DNA of 8,916 nucleotides from Nitrospinota bacterium. GTDB taxonomy: Bacteria > UBA8248. The stretch spans positions 5,387 through 14,302 of the forward strand of contig DNYS01000140.1 in the NCBI GenBank assembly GCA_003506735.1. The letters are read 5' to 3'. A program made the translations under genes and the position numbers. The notes below the pieces were generated by a model. It was not told the origin of the DNA and searched no databases. It saw only the letters and a program-made list of their open reading frames with translations. Below, piece after piece: positions 1 to 6,439 of the stretch (its first letter is position 1; each line of letters begins with the position of its first letter).

Positions 1-485
1 GGGATCGTCCTCGGTGCCGCAGAGCGAGGCCACGGCAACCGCCTTCCTCTCCCCCATTCCGGCCAGCACCTGGGCGATCTCTCCTCCCGGGTCCGAATGC
101 GCCCCATGGCCGATGACGACATCGAACAAAACCACCGCCACCCCCGGCTCCCGGAGGGCGCGGACCAGGAGTTCGTTTCGGGACGCGGGGTCGATCATCG
201 GGTGGGGCCGCCCGCATAGAGCCCCCGTATCCATTTCCGTTCCGGCTCCAGGGCCGCCGACGCTTCCCGCGCCGCCCGCTCGGCAGCGGGATCGGGCTCC
301 ACCGCCTTTCCGGCGGCATCTTCGACCGCCGCCATCTGCGTGGCCGCCGGCCGTGCGTTCGGGGGAAGATCCCCGGCTTCGAGCCCCAGAAAACAAACCG
401 TGACCGGCTTCGCGGATTTTCCGATGCGCTCGAATACCCGGCGGGACACCTCCTCCGAGGGCGGCTTCGGCCTCGCCCGTGGCTT
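1..485 (-). pseudogene. fdrA: fdrA remnant (acyl-CoA synthetase-like / oxamate carbamoyltransferase subunit family), truncated and frameshifted
   Basis: FdrA proteins resemble succinyl-CoA synthetase; in ureide-degrading bacteria FdrA is part of oxamate carbamoyltransferase. Two fragments in different frames match successive parts of the family. The first (about 485 to 195) reads PKPPSEEVSRRVF, then KPVTVCFLG, then IRGLYAGG, equivalent to the SKPP...GKPTVALFLG...GLYTGGTL stretch of E. coli FdrA, and ends at TGA 195-197. The second runs from about 213 to the window edge and reads GRPHPMIDPASRNEL, then VLFDVVIGHGAHSDP, then CGTEDDP, equivalent to GRPHPMIDPTLRNQL...LLLDVVIGFGATADP...GTERDP. The segment that should link GGTL to GRPHP, roughly 45-50 residues, is missing, and the join at about 207-213 is out of frame. 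The N-terminal half (about 250 residues) is absent: homology stops near 480, with TAG at 486-488 and the 22-bp repeats just upstream. The C-terminus lies outside the window. A chimeric assembly is the alternative to genuine decay. The family call is firm; the comparison is from memory. Confidence 0.82.
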
Positions 486-490
486 CTATT

Positions 491-556
491 TACCGGAGAC
501 TCGATACCTCACTACCGGAAATTCGGAACTTCATTACCGGAAATTCGATACCTCCA
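491..556. repeat. Three tandem 22-bp direct repeats covering the 3' end of the dehydrogenase gene
   Basis: Units lie at 491-512, 513-534 and 535-556. All begin taccgga and share the pattern taccggaaattcg followed by a less conserved part (gatacctc or gaacttca). On the minus strand the first unit encodes the last residues of the dehydrogenase (EVSNFR) plus the first base of its TAA stop. The next two units are diverged copies of that gene tail, each again followed by TAA or TAG. The period is 22, which is 1 modulo 3, so the three stop codons (534-536, 512-514, 490-492) fall in three different minus-strand frames. The fdrA remnant begins directly beyond the last unit, so the repeats sit on the rearrangement boundary. 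Confidence 0.85.
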
Positions 557-1529
557 CCGCCCGCCCGGTGTTGACGCTTTCGATGATGGCCTCTAACACG
601 GCCACAACCTCGACCCCCTCCGCGCCGCCGACTTCGGGCCGCCCGCCCCCTCGAATGCACCGGGCAAACTCCGCGAATTCATCCGCCAGCGCATCGCCCC
701 CCTCCACGGGAAGTTCGCTCCGGGCGGCCTCGTCCTTTTTCTGGACATACAGCTTCGTTCCGTCCTCATCGCTCCAGGCGGAGGCCTTAGTCCCATAAAC
801 GGAAGTGGAGATGATGACGGGAACGACGATCGAGGTCTGGAGATAGCCGAGGGGGCCGCCCTCGAATTCCATCCCGACGATGGAAACGTCGTCCAGCTCG
901 CCGCCCGCGAACAGTTTCTTGCTGAACGCGAATACGCGCTTGATCGGTCCCGCGAGGTAGTGGAAGTTGTCGATCTTATGAACTCCGAGGGCCGTCAAGC
1001 CGCCGATCGGGCACTCGCCGGGGTCGTTCCGCCATCCCTGGCGCGGGACCTGCCCGTTGGCGTTGGTGATGTTGGCCTCGAGCTGATGCACCATCCCGAG
1101 CTCGCCCGCATCGATCATCTCGCGGAGACGCCGCGTGGCGCCCAGGCGGCGGCGGTTGTGCCCCACCTGGAGGACGACGCTGGCCTTTTCCGCCGCCTCC
1201 ACCGCCCGCCTTCCGCTCTCCACGGTCAGCGAGAGCGGCTTTTCGACGAAGACGTGCTTTCCCGCCGAGGCGGCCTGGACGATGATGTCCGCGTGCGTGG
1301 AATGGGGGGTGACGACAAGCACGCCCTCCACCTCATCGTCCGCCAAAAGCGCGTCCAGGCTGTCCGCCGATCGGCAACCCACCTCCTTCTCGAAGGCCTT
1401 GCGGGTCTCCTCGGTCCGCGAGAAGCCGGTGACGACCTCGGCCTCCCTGCTCCGCTCCACCGCTCCGGCCAGCTTTCCCGCCCACCTTCCCACACCGATG
1501 ATTCCGAAACGCACCTTGTCCTGCGCCAT
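534..1529 (-). CDS. Gfo/Idh/MocA family NAD(P)-dependent dehydrogenase
   Basis: A cytoplasmic oxidoreductase of 331 residues, normal for the family, which oxidises or reduces sugar, inositol and related hydroxy- or keto-compounds. The N-terminal Rossmann domain shows FGIIGVGRWAG (about residues 8-18), the dinucleotide-binding glycine motif. EKPLSL with the family lysine is at about residue 97, and GVHKIDNFHYL at about 182-192 carries the usual His/Asp active-site pair. The C-terminal half is the expected beta-sheet substrate domain. I chose the ATG at 1529 because GAGG on the minus strand lies 9 bases upstream; an in-frame ATG at 1535 and a GTG at 1544 are alternatives. It follows the LigI-like lactonase gene after 101 bp. 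LigC of protocatechuate 4,5-cleavage also belongs to this family, so a LigC-like role is possible but motifs alone cannot assign a substrate. Its last codons are copied in the downstream repeats. Confidence 0.9.
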   Translation of the reverse strand: MAQDKVRFGIIGVGRWAGKLAGAVERSREAEVVTGFSRTEETRKAFEKEVGCRSADSLDALLADDEVEGVLVVTPHSTHADIIVQAASAGKHVFVEKPLSLTVESGRRAVEAAEKASVVLQVGHNRRRLGATRRLREMIDAGELGMVHQLEANITNANGQVPRQGWRNDPGECPIGGLTALGVHKIDNFHYLAGPIKRVFAFSKKLFAGGELDDVSIVGMEFEGGPLGYLQTSIVVPVIISTSVYGTKASAWSDEDGTKLYVQKKDEAARSELPVEGGDALADEFAEFARCIRGGGRPEVGGAEGVEVVAVLEAIIESVNTGRAVEVSNFR

Positions 1530-1550
1530 TTTCATTTTCCTCACGGTTGA

Positions 1551-1630
1551 AAAATTTCGGGGCCGCGCGCGCGGGGCGGCGAATTTCTTTTATTCTTTTC
1601 TTTTCCTAATCCGACATCTTCTTTTTCTCT
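1551..1630 (-). other. Intergenic leader with a GC palindrome and a long purine-rich stretch
   Basis: Between the lactonase and dehydrogenase genes the sense (minus) strand is almost entirely A and G from about 1630 to 1582, unusual in this GC-rich window. It is followed by a perfect 12-bp palindrome of alternating CG at 1563-1574 and then an AAATTTTTC stretch just before the dehydrogenase ribosome-binding site. The hairpin plus T-run is weakly terminator-like, but the palindrome leaves little room for a loop. An unstructured purine tract could also act in ribosome loading or mRNA processing. No coding potential is seen. Confidence 0.35.
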
Positions 1631-2518
1631 TCACCGAAATCCATACAGCGCGGCGGGGTTGTCCACCAGGATTTTCCGGCGCACGGCTTCGTCCGGCGCC
1701 CAGTCGGCGAGCTGATCGAGTATGTCCCCGTCGTTGGGACAAAACTTGAAAAAATAGACGTGGGGCCAGTCCGAGCCCCAGAGCATCCGGTCCGGGTTGG
1801 CCTCCACCAGCGCGCGGCCGAAGGGATCGACGTCCCGGTAGGGCGGGCGATCGAGACCCGTGATGCGGTTCGGGGCCGTGAGCTTCACCCAGGCGCGCCC
1901 GTCGCGCACGAGATTGAGAAACTCCCGGAAGCCCGGGTGCCCGGTTCCCTCGGAGGTGGGGATATAACCCAGATGCCCGAACACCGAATCCACCGCCAGG
2001 GCGGAGAAGGTTTTCCGGATATCGGGAAAATCGTTCACGTGGATCAAAAACTCCATGTGCCAGCCCAGGCTCTGGATGCGCTCCGCCATTAATCCGATCT
2101 CATCGAAGGAGGCGAACGGGTTGCCGCCCGGGTCGGCCAGGTTGATCCGGATGCCCCGGACGCCGGCCTCGTTCATCCGCTCCAATTCGGCGTCGGTGAC
2201 CGATCCGTCCACCGCCGCCACGGCGCGGAGGCGGCCGCTCTCCCCGGCGAGCGCGTCCATGATCATCGCGTTGTCGGTTCCGTAGGCGCTGGCCTGGACC
2301 AACACCCCGCGCTCGATGCCGAGGATCCGGTGGAGCCGGAAATAATCCTCGAGCGGGCAGGGGGGCGGCGTGTACCCGCGCCGGGGGGAGAGGGGATATT
2401 TCTCCTCGGGGCCGAAAACGTGGGCGTGCGTGTCGCATGCCCCCGCCGGGATCTCGATGCGGGGGGCTCTTGGTTCGGGGTCGGGCCCCGGGCAGAGGGG
2501 ATACCTATCGTCCTCCAT
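1631..2518 (-). CDS. Amidohydrolase family 2 protein, 2-pyrone-4,6-dicarboxylate lactonase (LigI)-like
   Basis: A cytoplasmic TIM-barrel hydrolase of 295 residues from the COG3618/LigI branch of the amidohydrolase superfamily, whose characterised members open lactones such as 2-pyrone-4,6-dicarboxylate or sugar-acid lactones. It shows CDTHAHVFGP with His31 and His33, a second-half FGHLG with His182, and LWGSDWPHV with Asp250 as probable general base. Arginines in VRGIRINLADP (121, 124) and APNRITG (218) match the carboxylate-binding arginines of LigI as I remember them. The position and spacing of these residues are close to LigI. The ATG at 2518 has AAGGAG about six bases upstream; the reading frame stays open much further upstream but that part overlaps the aldolase gene and is not protein-like. 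It ends in TGA at 1631. A sugar-lactonase or other acyl-lactone substrate remains possible. Confidence 0.87.
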   Translation of the reverse strand: MEDDRYPLCPGPDPEPRAPRIEIPAGACDTHAHVFGPEEKYPLSPRRGYTPPPCPLEDYFRLHRILGIERGVLVQASAYGTDNAMIMDALAGESGRLRAVAAVDGSVTDAELERMNEAGVRGIRINLADPGGNPFASFDEIGLMAERIQSLGWHMEFLIHVNDFPDIRKTFSALAVDSVFGHLGYIPTSEGTGHPGFREFLNLVRDGRAWVKLTAPNRITGLDRPPYRDVDPFGRALVEANPDRMLWGSDWPHVYFFKFCPNDGDILDQLADWAPDEAVRRKILVDNPAALYGFR

Positions 2519-2649
2519 GACATCTCCTTCGATCGCGAGGGGCCGCTCGGGTGAGCCCGCTCGGGCGGGGCCGGGCCGTGGCCGCGGCGGCGCAACCGTC
2601 CCGCCCGCGAATCCGCGCATTTTACGGCAAGGCCGCTGCGGCTCAAACG
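2519..2649 (-). other. 131-bp very GC-rich intergenic spacer, no gene seen
   Basis: The spacer between the aldolase and lactonase genes contains the direct repeat ccgctcggg at 2543-2551 and 2557-2565 and several short GC inverted repeats, such as gccgc/gcggc around 2632-2642 just behind the aldolase stop. None has a T-run or an adequate loop, so I do not call a terminator. The AAGGAG ribosome-binding site of the lactonase gene sits at its downstream end. Confidence 0.4.
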
Positions 2650-3369
2650 CTAGGGCTTGAAATCCGGCGAGAGGGCCTGGATCCGCCTCTCGTAGTAGTT
2701 CCACGAAAACTCGTACAGCAGATCGTAGGGGGCGTTCGTGCCCAGCTTCCGGGCCAGGGCGCCGTCGAGGGGGCGCGCCGCGCCGCCCTGCCAGGCGAGG
2801 TGCTGGGTCTGGGCCGCCTTCTCGAGATAAACCGCCCGCATGCAGGCCTCCCGGACGCTCGCGCCGTGGGTCAGGATTCCGTGATAGGTGATGATGGTGG
2901 CGGGACACTCCCCCATCCGGTCCAGGATGGCCCCGGCCAACTCGAAGGAGTAGACCCGCTCGGGCGAGTCCTCGAAAAGGGGCACGCCGTTGGCGTAGAA
3001 ATAGGTTCCGAACTGATCGAAGGGCTCGATGCTCTTGCCCTGGGCGGCCACGGCCAGGCAATAGGGCGCGTGGGTGTGAACGGCGGCCGCCATCCCGGGC
3101 CGGTCCCGGAACAGGGCGGCGAAGAGCACCCATTCGTTGTGCTTGCGCCCCTCGCCCTCGACGACGTTTCCCTCGTAGTCGATGCGGAGCAGATCGCCCG
3201 GATGCACCTCGTCCAGGCCCATGGGCATCTGCTTCATCCAGAACGAGGCTCCGTCGGCCGCCCGCGCTCCGACAAATCCCAGGATGGCGTCCGTCTGGCC
3301 CAGAAAACCCAGGATCCGCCCGGCGAGGGCGACCCGGTAGCGAAGTTCGGGCTCACTCGTGCTCGGCAT
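2650..3369 (-). CDS. Class II aldolase/adducin family protein
   Basis: A 239-residue cytoplasmic metal-dependent protein of the fuculose-phosphate aldolase fold, whose members cleave or decarboxylate phosphorylated or free hydroxy-keto compounds by a zinc-stabilised enediolate. The zinc site is visible: HNEW with Glu79, AAVHTHAPY with His98 and His100, and TYHGILTHG with His163, spaced as in FucA (Glu73, His92, His94, His155). The DLLRIDYEGNVVEGEG stretch before the glutamate is also typical. The N-terminal segment, usually H(I/V)SxR, reads ILGFVGARAADG here, so the phosphate- or substrate-binding loop differs from sugar-phosphate aldolases and a non-phosphorylated acid is conceivable. The ATG at 3369 has a good GGGGAGA site about six bases upstream. 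The gene follows the isochorismatase-fold gene by only 27 bp, so co-translation in one message is likely. The substrate is unknown; decarboxylase, dehydratase and aldolase activities all occur in the family. Confidence 0.88.
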   Translation of the reverse strand: MPSTSEPELRYRVALAGRILGFLGQTDAILGFVGARAADGASFWMKQMPMGLDEVHPGDLLRIDYEGNVVEGEGRKHNEWVLFAALFRDRPGMAAAVHTHAPYCLAVAAQGKSIEPFDQFGTYFYANGVPLFEDSPERVYSFELAGAILDRMGECPATIITYHGILTHGASVREACMRAVYLEKAAQTQHLAWQGGAARPLDGALARKLGTNAPYDLLYEFSWNYYERRIQALSPDFKP

Positions 3370-3396
3370 TTCGTTTTCTCCCCAATGGTTCCGGCT

Positions 3397-4119
3397 CTAG
3401 CGCGCGCGGTCTCCGGCGGCGGCGGGCGCCCCCAGTTTTTCAGCCAGCGCATCCAGGGTGAGGACCCACCCGAGCCGCCGCTGGATATTCGCGAGGGCGA
3501 AGCGGTGAAGATCCTCCCCGTAGGCCGAGGCGACGCAATCCTCCGGCACCACCGCCCGGTAGCCCCGGCAGTAGGCGCCGAAGACCGAGGCGAGGACGCA
3601 TGTGTTCGTGTTGCAGCCGGCGATGAGGAGGGTATCGCAGCCCAGGCCGCGCAACAAACCCTCGAGCTGGGTGCCGTAGAACATATCGAACGTGCGCTTG
3701 CTTCCGATGAGATAGTCCTCCGGGCGCACGTCGAGATCGGGCATGAATTCTCCTTCGGGCGAGCCGGGCAATTTGTGCCGGGAGAAATCGCTCTCCCGGT
3801 GCGGGGTGAACGATACCTTCGATTCGAGCATGGCCCGCTCGAAGGGATGCTTGCCCAGCAGGGGCTCCTCGTAGACCGTGTAGACGTGGATCACGGGCGC
3901 ACCCGCCCGCCGGGCGAGGGCGAGCATGCGGTTCGTCCCGGCAATCACGCGCTCGCACTCGGCCTCGGGAACCGGCAGCGAGGCGATGGCGGGCTCGAGG
4001 TTTCCCCGCTGGCAGTCGATGGTGATCGCGGCGGTTTTTCCCGGCTCCAGGCGCAGGGCCGCGTTCATTTTTTCCGCCAGGGCCGTGCGGCCGGCCGGCG
4101 CAACCGAATCGTTGTCCAT
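3397..4119 (-). CDS. Isochorismatase-family cysteine hydrolase (probable amidase)
   Basis: A 240-residue cytoplasmic hydrolase of the isochorismatase/nicotinamidase fold. The Asp-Lys-Cys triad is present: Asp35 in ITIDCQRGN, Lys141 in GSKRTFDMFYG, and Cys174 in GCNTNTCVLAS, the last being the signature nucleophile loop with its preceding cis-peptide region. Members of this type hydrolyse C-N bonds in small amides (N-carbamoylsarcosine, biuret, maleamate, ureido-acids). The triad spacing is very close to biuret hydrolase as I recall it, but substrate cannot be read from the triad. I chose the ATG at 4119 because AAGGAGGG lies eight bases upstream; the frame is open to 4266 but that extension consists of the intergenic repeat. 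It stops with TAG at 3397, 27 bp before the aldolase gene. Neighbours suggest it removes an amide or carbamoyl group from an intermediate of the same pathway (inference). Confidence 0.88.
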   Translation of the reverse strand: MDNDSVAPAGRTALAEKMNAALRLEPGKTAAITIDCQRGNLEPAIASLPVPEAECERVIAGTNRMLALARRAGAPVIHVYTVYEEPLLGKHPFERAMLESKVSFTPHRESDFSRHKLPGSPEGEFMPDLDVRPEDYLIGSKRTFDMFYGTQLEGLLRGLGCDTLLIAGCNTNTCVLASVFGAYCRGYRAVVPEDCVASAYGEDLHRFALANIQRRLGWVLTLDALAEKLGAPAAAGDRAR

Positions 4120-4161
4120 GGCATTTCCCTCCTTGAACGGGCCTCGTTGATTCGGCCCAGT

Positions 4162-4239
4162 ATGGCCGGTCGAGGCATGGCCGGCCGCGATATGACCGGC
4201 TGCGGCGCCGCGCCCGTCCACGGTATGGCCGGTCAGCTT
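4162..4239. repeat. Degenerate 15-bp tandem repeat behind the TRAP permease gene
   Basis: Four units begin ATGGCCGG or ATGACCGG on the plus strand at 4162, 4177, 4192 and 4225. The first three are exactly 15 bp apart; an 18-bp unrelated segment separates the last. On the sense strand the conserved core reads CCGGCCAT or CCGGTCAT. The stop codon of the permease gene (4233-4235) lies inside the unit at 4225, so the repeat begins at the gene end and fills most of the 113-bp gap to the isochorismatase-fold gene. Its role is unknown; the 15-bp spacing is a multiple of three, but the stretch is outside any supported gene. Confidence 0.65.
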
Positions 4240-4806
4240 GCCGCGGCGAGGTCCGGCGATCTCCACTGCCAGAGAAAGATTCCGCCCAGCAGGGCGGCCC
4301 CGACCACGTTCAGGGCATATCCCGAAACGCCTCCCCGGAAAATAAACTGCGCGGGCGTGAAGCTAAGGGCCGCCGCCCCTCCCAGGACGATCCACTCGAG
4401 GATACTCGTTTTCCTCGCCAGGTATCCCATCGTCCAGGCCGAGAATGCGAGCGTGCCGATCAAGGCCGAGACCATAACCCAAATGACGAGGCCGGCCGAA
4501 CCCGCCAGCAAAATCGGAGTATATGCGAACAGCAAAGGAACAACATAGAGCATCTTGGCGAACCGGAAGCTCATCCAGCCCGTCTTCCAGGGATCGGCCC
4601 CGGCGATGGAGGCGGCGACATAGGCGCCCAAGCAGACGGGGGGCGTGATGTTCGAGTCCTGGCTGAGCCAGAAGACGATCATATGGGCGGCGATGAGGGG
4701 TACGCCCAGATTTTCCAGCGCCGGGTCCGCCAGTACGACGAGGACGAGATAGGAGGCCGTGATCGGGAGCGCCATCCCCAGAACCAGAGACGCGACCGCG
4801 ACCAGG

Positions 4807-4810
4807 AAAA
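4807..4810 (-). other. Frameshift site 2 in the TRAP permease
   Basis: Upstream coding ends SYLLVAFSGGSLLFAF and then turns to arginine-rich nonsense. The downstream frame resumes with FLVAVASLVLGMALP. One extra T in the sense-strand TTTT run restores continuity. The run does not form a classical X XXY YYZ slippery heptamer in the upstream frame (GCA TTT TCC), so programmed slippage is unlikely. Confidence 0.75.
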
Positions 4811-5799
4811 TGCGAACAGGAGGCTCCCCCCCGAAAAGGCGACCAGCAAATAACTCATCTTCAGGCCAAGGCCCGTCAGGGCGACCATGCCCACGATGAT
4901 GCCGACCGCGGCGGCGGCCGATCCGACGATCAGGGAGTTCTCGGTCCCCTCGATGAACGAGGCGGCGATCCCCCGTAAATCCATTTTTTCCTTGGGCACG
5001 GGAAACGTATCCGGAGAGAACCGGGACAAGCCCACCCGGATCCAGTTGATTATGATGATGGAGAAAATGGCCATGGCCGCGCACCAATCCGGCAAATAGC
5101 CCGCGATCAAAAACGCCAGCAGGATGATCAGAGGGAGCAGGTGGAACCACCCTTCCCTGAAAACCTCCATCGGACGGCGAAGGTCCTCCTCGGCCATCCC
5201 GCTGATTCCGTTCCGCTTCGCCTCGAAGTGGACGATAAATCCGATGGAAAGAAGGTAAAGGAGCGCGGGGACGGCGGCGATGGCCATGATCCGGACGTAG
5301 GGCACCCCCGTAATTTCCGCCATCACGAACGCCCCCGAGCCCATGACGGGCGGAAGAAGCTGGCCCCCGAGCGAGACGCTGTTTTCCAGCGCCCCGGCCA
5401 CCTGGGGGCGGAACCCCACTTTTTTCATGAGCGGGATGGTGAAGGTGCCCGTCGATACGATGTTGGCGATGCTGCTCCCCGATATGGAGCCGAATATCGC
5501 CGAGGCCAGGACCGCCACCTTGGCGGGGCCCCCCGCCGACCGGCCCGCCAGGGAGAGGGGCAAATCGATGAAAAACCGGCCCATTCCCGAGCGGTTCATG
5601 AAGGCGCCCAGATAGATGAATATCAGGACATAGGTCGCCATCACGCCCGTCATGACGCCGAAAATGCCTTCCTGGGAGTAGAAGGTGTAGTTCACGATTT
5701 GGTGGACCGTCGAGCCCCGGTGGGAGAGCTGGCCCGGGAAAATCCACCCGAAATGGGCATAGAGGAGCGCGAAAGCGGCGATGGCCGGTATCCAAAGAC

Positions 5800-5825
5800 T
5801 CAGCCCCGCCTCGCGGATTCGAGCG
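5800..5825 (-). other. Frameshift site 1 in the TRAP permease, at the small/large domain boundary
   Basis: The N-terminal domain frame ends SLESARRG followed by TGA at 5800-5802. The next frame continues GLSLWIPAIAAFALLYAHFG, the normal start of the DctM-like domain. One extra G in the sense-strand GGGG (5804-5807) joins them as ESARRGLSLWIP. The stop overlaps a CTG in the second frame (CTGA), but no ATG, GTG or TTG begins the second frame before the GTG at 5695, which would cut off its first membrane segment. Confidence 0.7.
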
Positions 5826-6384
5826 AGAGCCCGATGGCCAAAAACGCCATCCAGAAATCGGTGGACGTCCAGGCGCCCATCCAGTCCTGGAGCTCAAGAT
5901 AGTGGTAAATGAAATATCCCAGGCACAGGATCGCCAGCCCTTTGAGGGCGAAATTGATCGCCTGGGGCCTGCGGAGGGAGACGGCGGCCACCCCGGCGGC
6001 GGCGGCCCACCCGATCCAGTCGGCGGCGGCGGCCCCTTTTTCGGAAACGGCGTCCGCCCTCCAGATGGAATAGGCGATCAGGGCTGTGAGCCCCGCCGCC
6101 AGCAGGAGGTCCGCCCGGCTGGGCGGGCGCCAGGGCGCACCCTTCTGGCCGGGGAAAAGAAGCAGGGTGAGAATCCAGGTGACGAGGGTATAGAAGCCGA
6201 GATGGAAATTCTCCTCGGGATTTCCCGGTCCGGCGGACCAGACGGCGAATAACCCGAGCGCAACGGCCATGCCGCGGTAGAGCCATGCCCAGCCGCCCGT
6301 GAGCTGCGAAGCGCGGCTGCCCCCGGCAGCGGGCGAAGCCGTTTGAGAAGTATCTTCGATTGCCGCCATCATGCCCCCGGAAAC

Positions 6385-6415
6385 GCCCCCCGCGCGGACC
6401 CGTCCCGCGGGGGGG
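6385..6415. promoter_or_regulatory. Strong GC hairpin between the TAXI receptor and TRAP permease genes
   Basis: In the 67-bp gap, CCCCCCGCG (6386-6394) is complementary to CGCGGGGGG (6406-6414). Inside it GGA/TCC (6396-6398 with 6403-6405) pair as well, leaving one bulged base and a four-base loop. No T-run follows on either strand, so it is not a canonical terminator. In binding-protein transport operons a stable hairpin behind the receptor gene often protects the receptor message or dampens permease expression; that role here is inference. Confidence 0.6.
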
Positions 6416-6439
6416 CCGTTCATCCGCTACCGTATCCCG

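Larger units (their letters stand above)
4233..6372 (-). pseudogene. Fused TRAP transporter permease (DctQ-like plus DctM-like domains, TAXI-type), two frameshifts
   Basis: This should be the inner-membrane permease that imports a carboxylate with sodium or proton symport, fed by the receptor encoded upstream. Three frames join into one protein. Frame 1 (6372-5800, 190 codons) has about five or six hydrophobic segments, such as YTLVTWILTLLLF and AILCLGYFIYHYL, the small-subunit-like region. Frame 2 (from about 5825 to 4800) has the conserved large-subunit core: GGPAKVAVLASAIFGSISGS, IANIVSTGTFTIPLMKKVGF, GALENSVSLGGQLLPPVMGS. Frame 3 (about 4810 to 4233) resumes FLVAVASLVLGMALPITASY, then LSQDSNITPPVCLGAY and GADPWKTGWMSFR. 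Adding one base to each of two homopolymers, CCCC 5804-5807 and AAAA 4807-4810 (plus strand), gives 2142 bases, 713 residues, within the usual size of fused TRAP permeases. The ATG at 6372 (or 6369) has only a weak G-rich site. Sequencing error and true decay are both possible; as written, no full-length transporter is encoded. Confidence 0.85.

Noticed and set aside
195..198. ATGA overlap read as coupled translation of two small genes
   Set aside because: Family residues GRPHP are encoded directly upstream of the ATG in the second frame, so the ATG is an internal methionine of fdrA, not a start.
2630..2643. GCCGC/GCGGC inverted repeat as an aldolase terminator
   Set aside because: The centre has a single base, so the usable stem is only about three pairs, and there is no T-run.
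2519..3133. N-terminal extension of the lactonase frame to 500 residues
   Set aside because: The extension overlaps the aldolase gene in another frame and is arginine/proline-rich. The family starts near ATG 2518, which has a proper Shine-Dalgarno site.
2551..4548. 665-codon open frame on the plus strand
   Set aside because: It lies antisense to the aldolase, isochorismatase and TRAP genes, has arginine/glycine/alanine-rich composition without domains, and is a by-product of high GC in the complementary frame.
4800..4815. Programmed -1 frameshift in the permease
   Set aside because: The TTTT run in frame GCA TTT TCC does not allow matched tRNA re-pairing after a one-base slip, and no convincing downstream pseudoknot is seen. 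Simple base loss is more economical.
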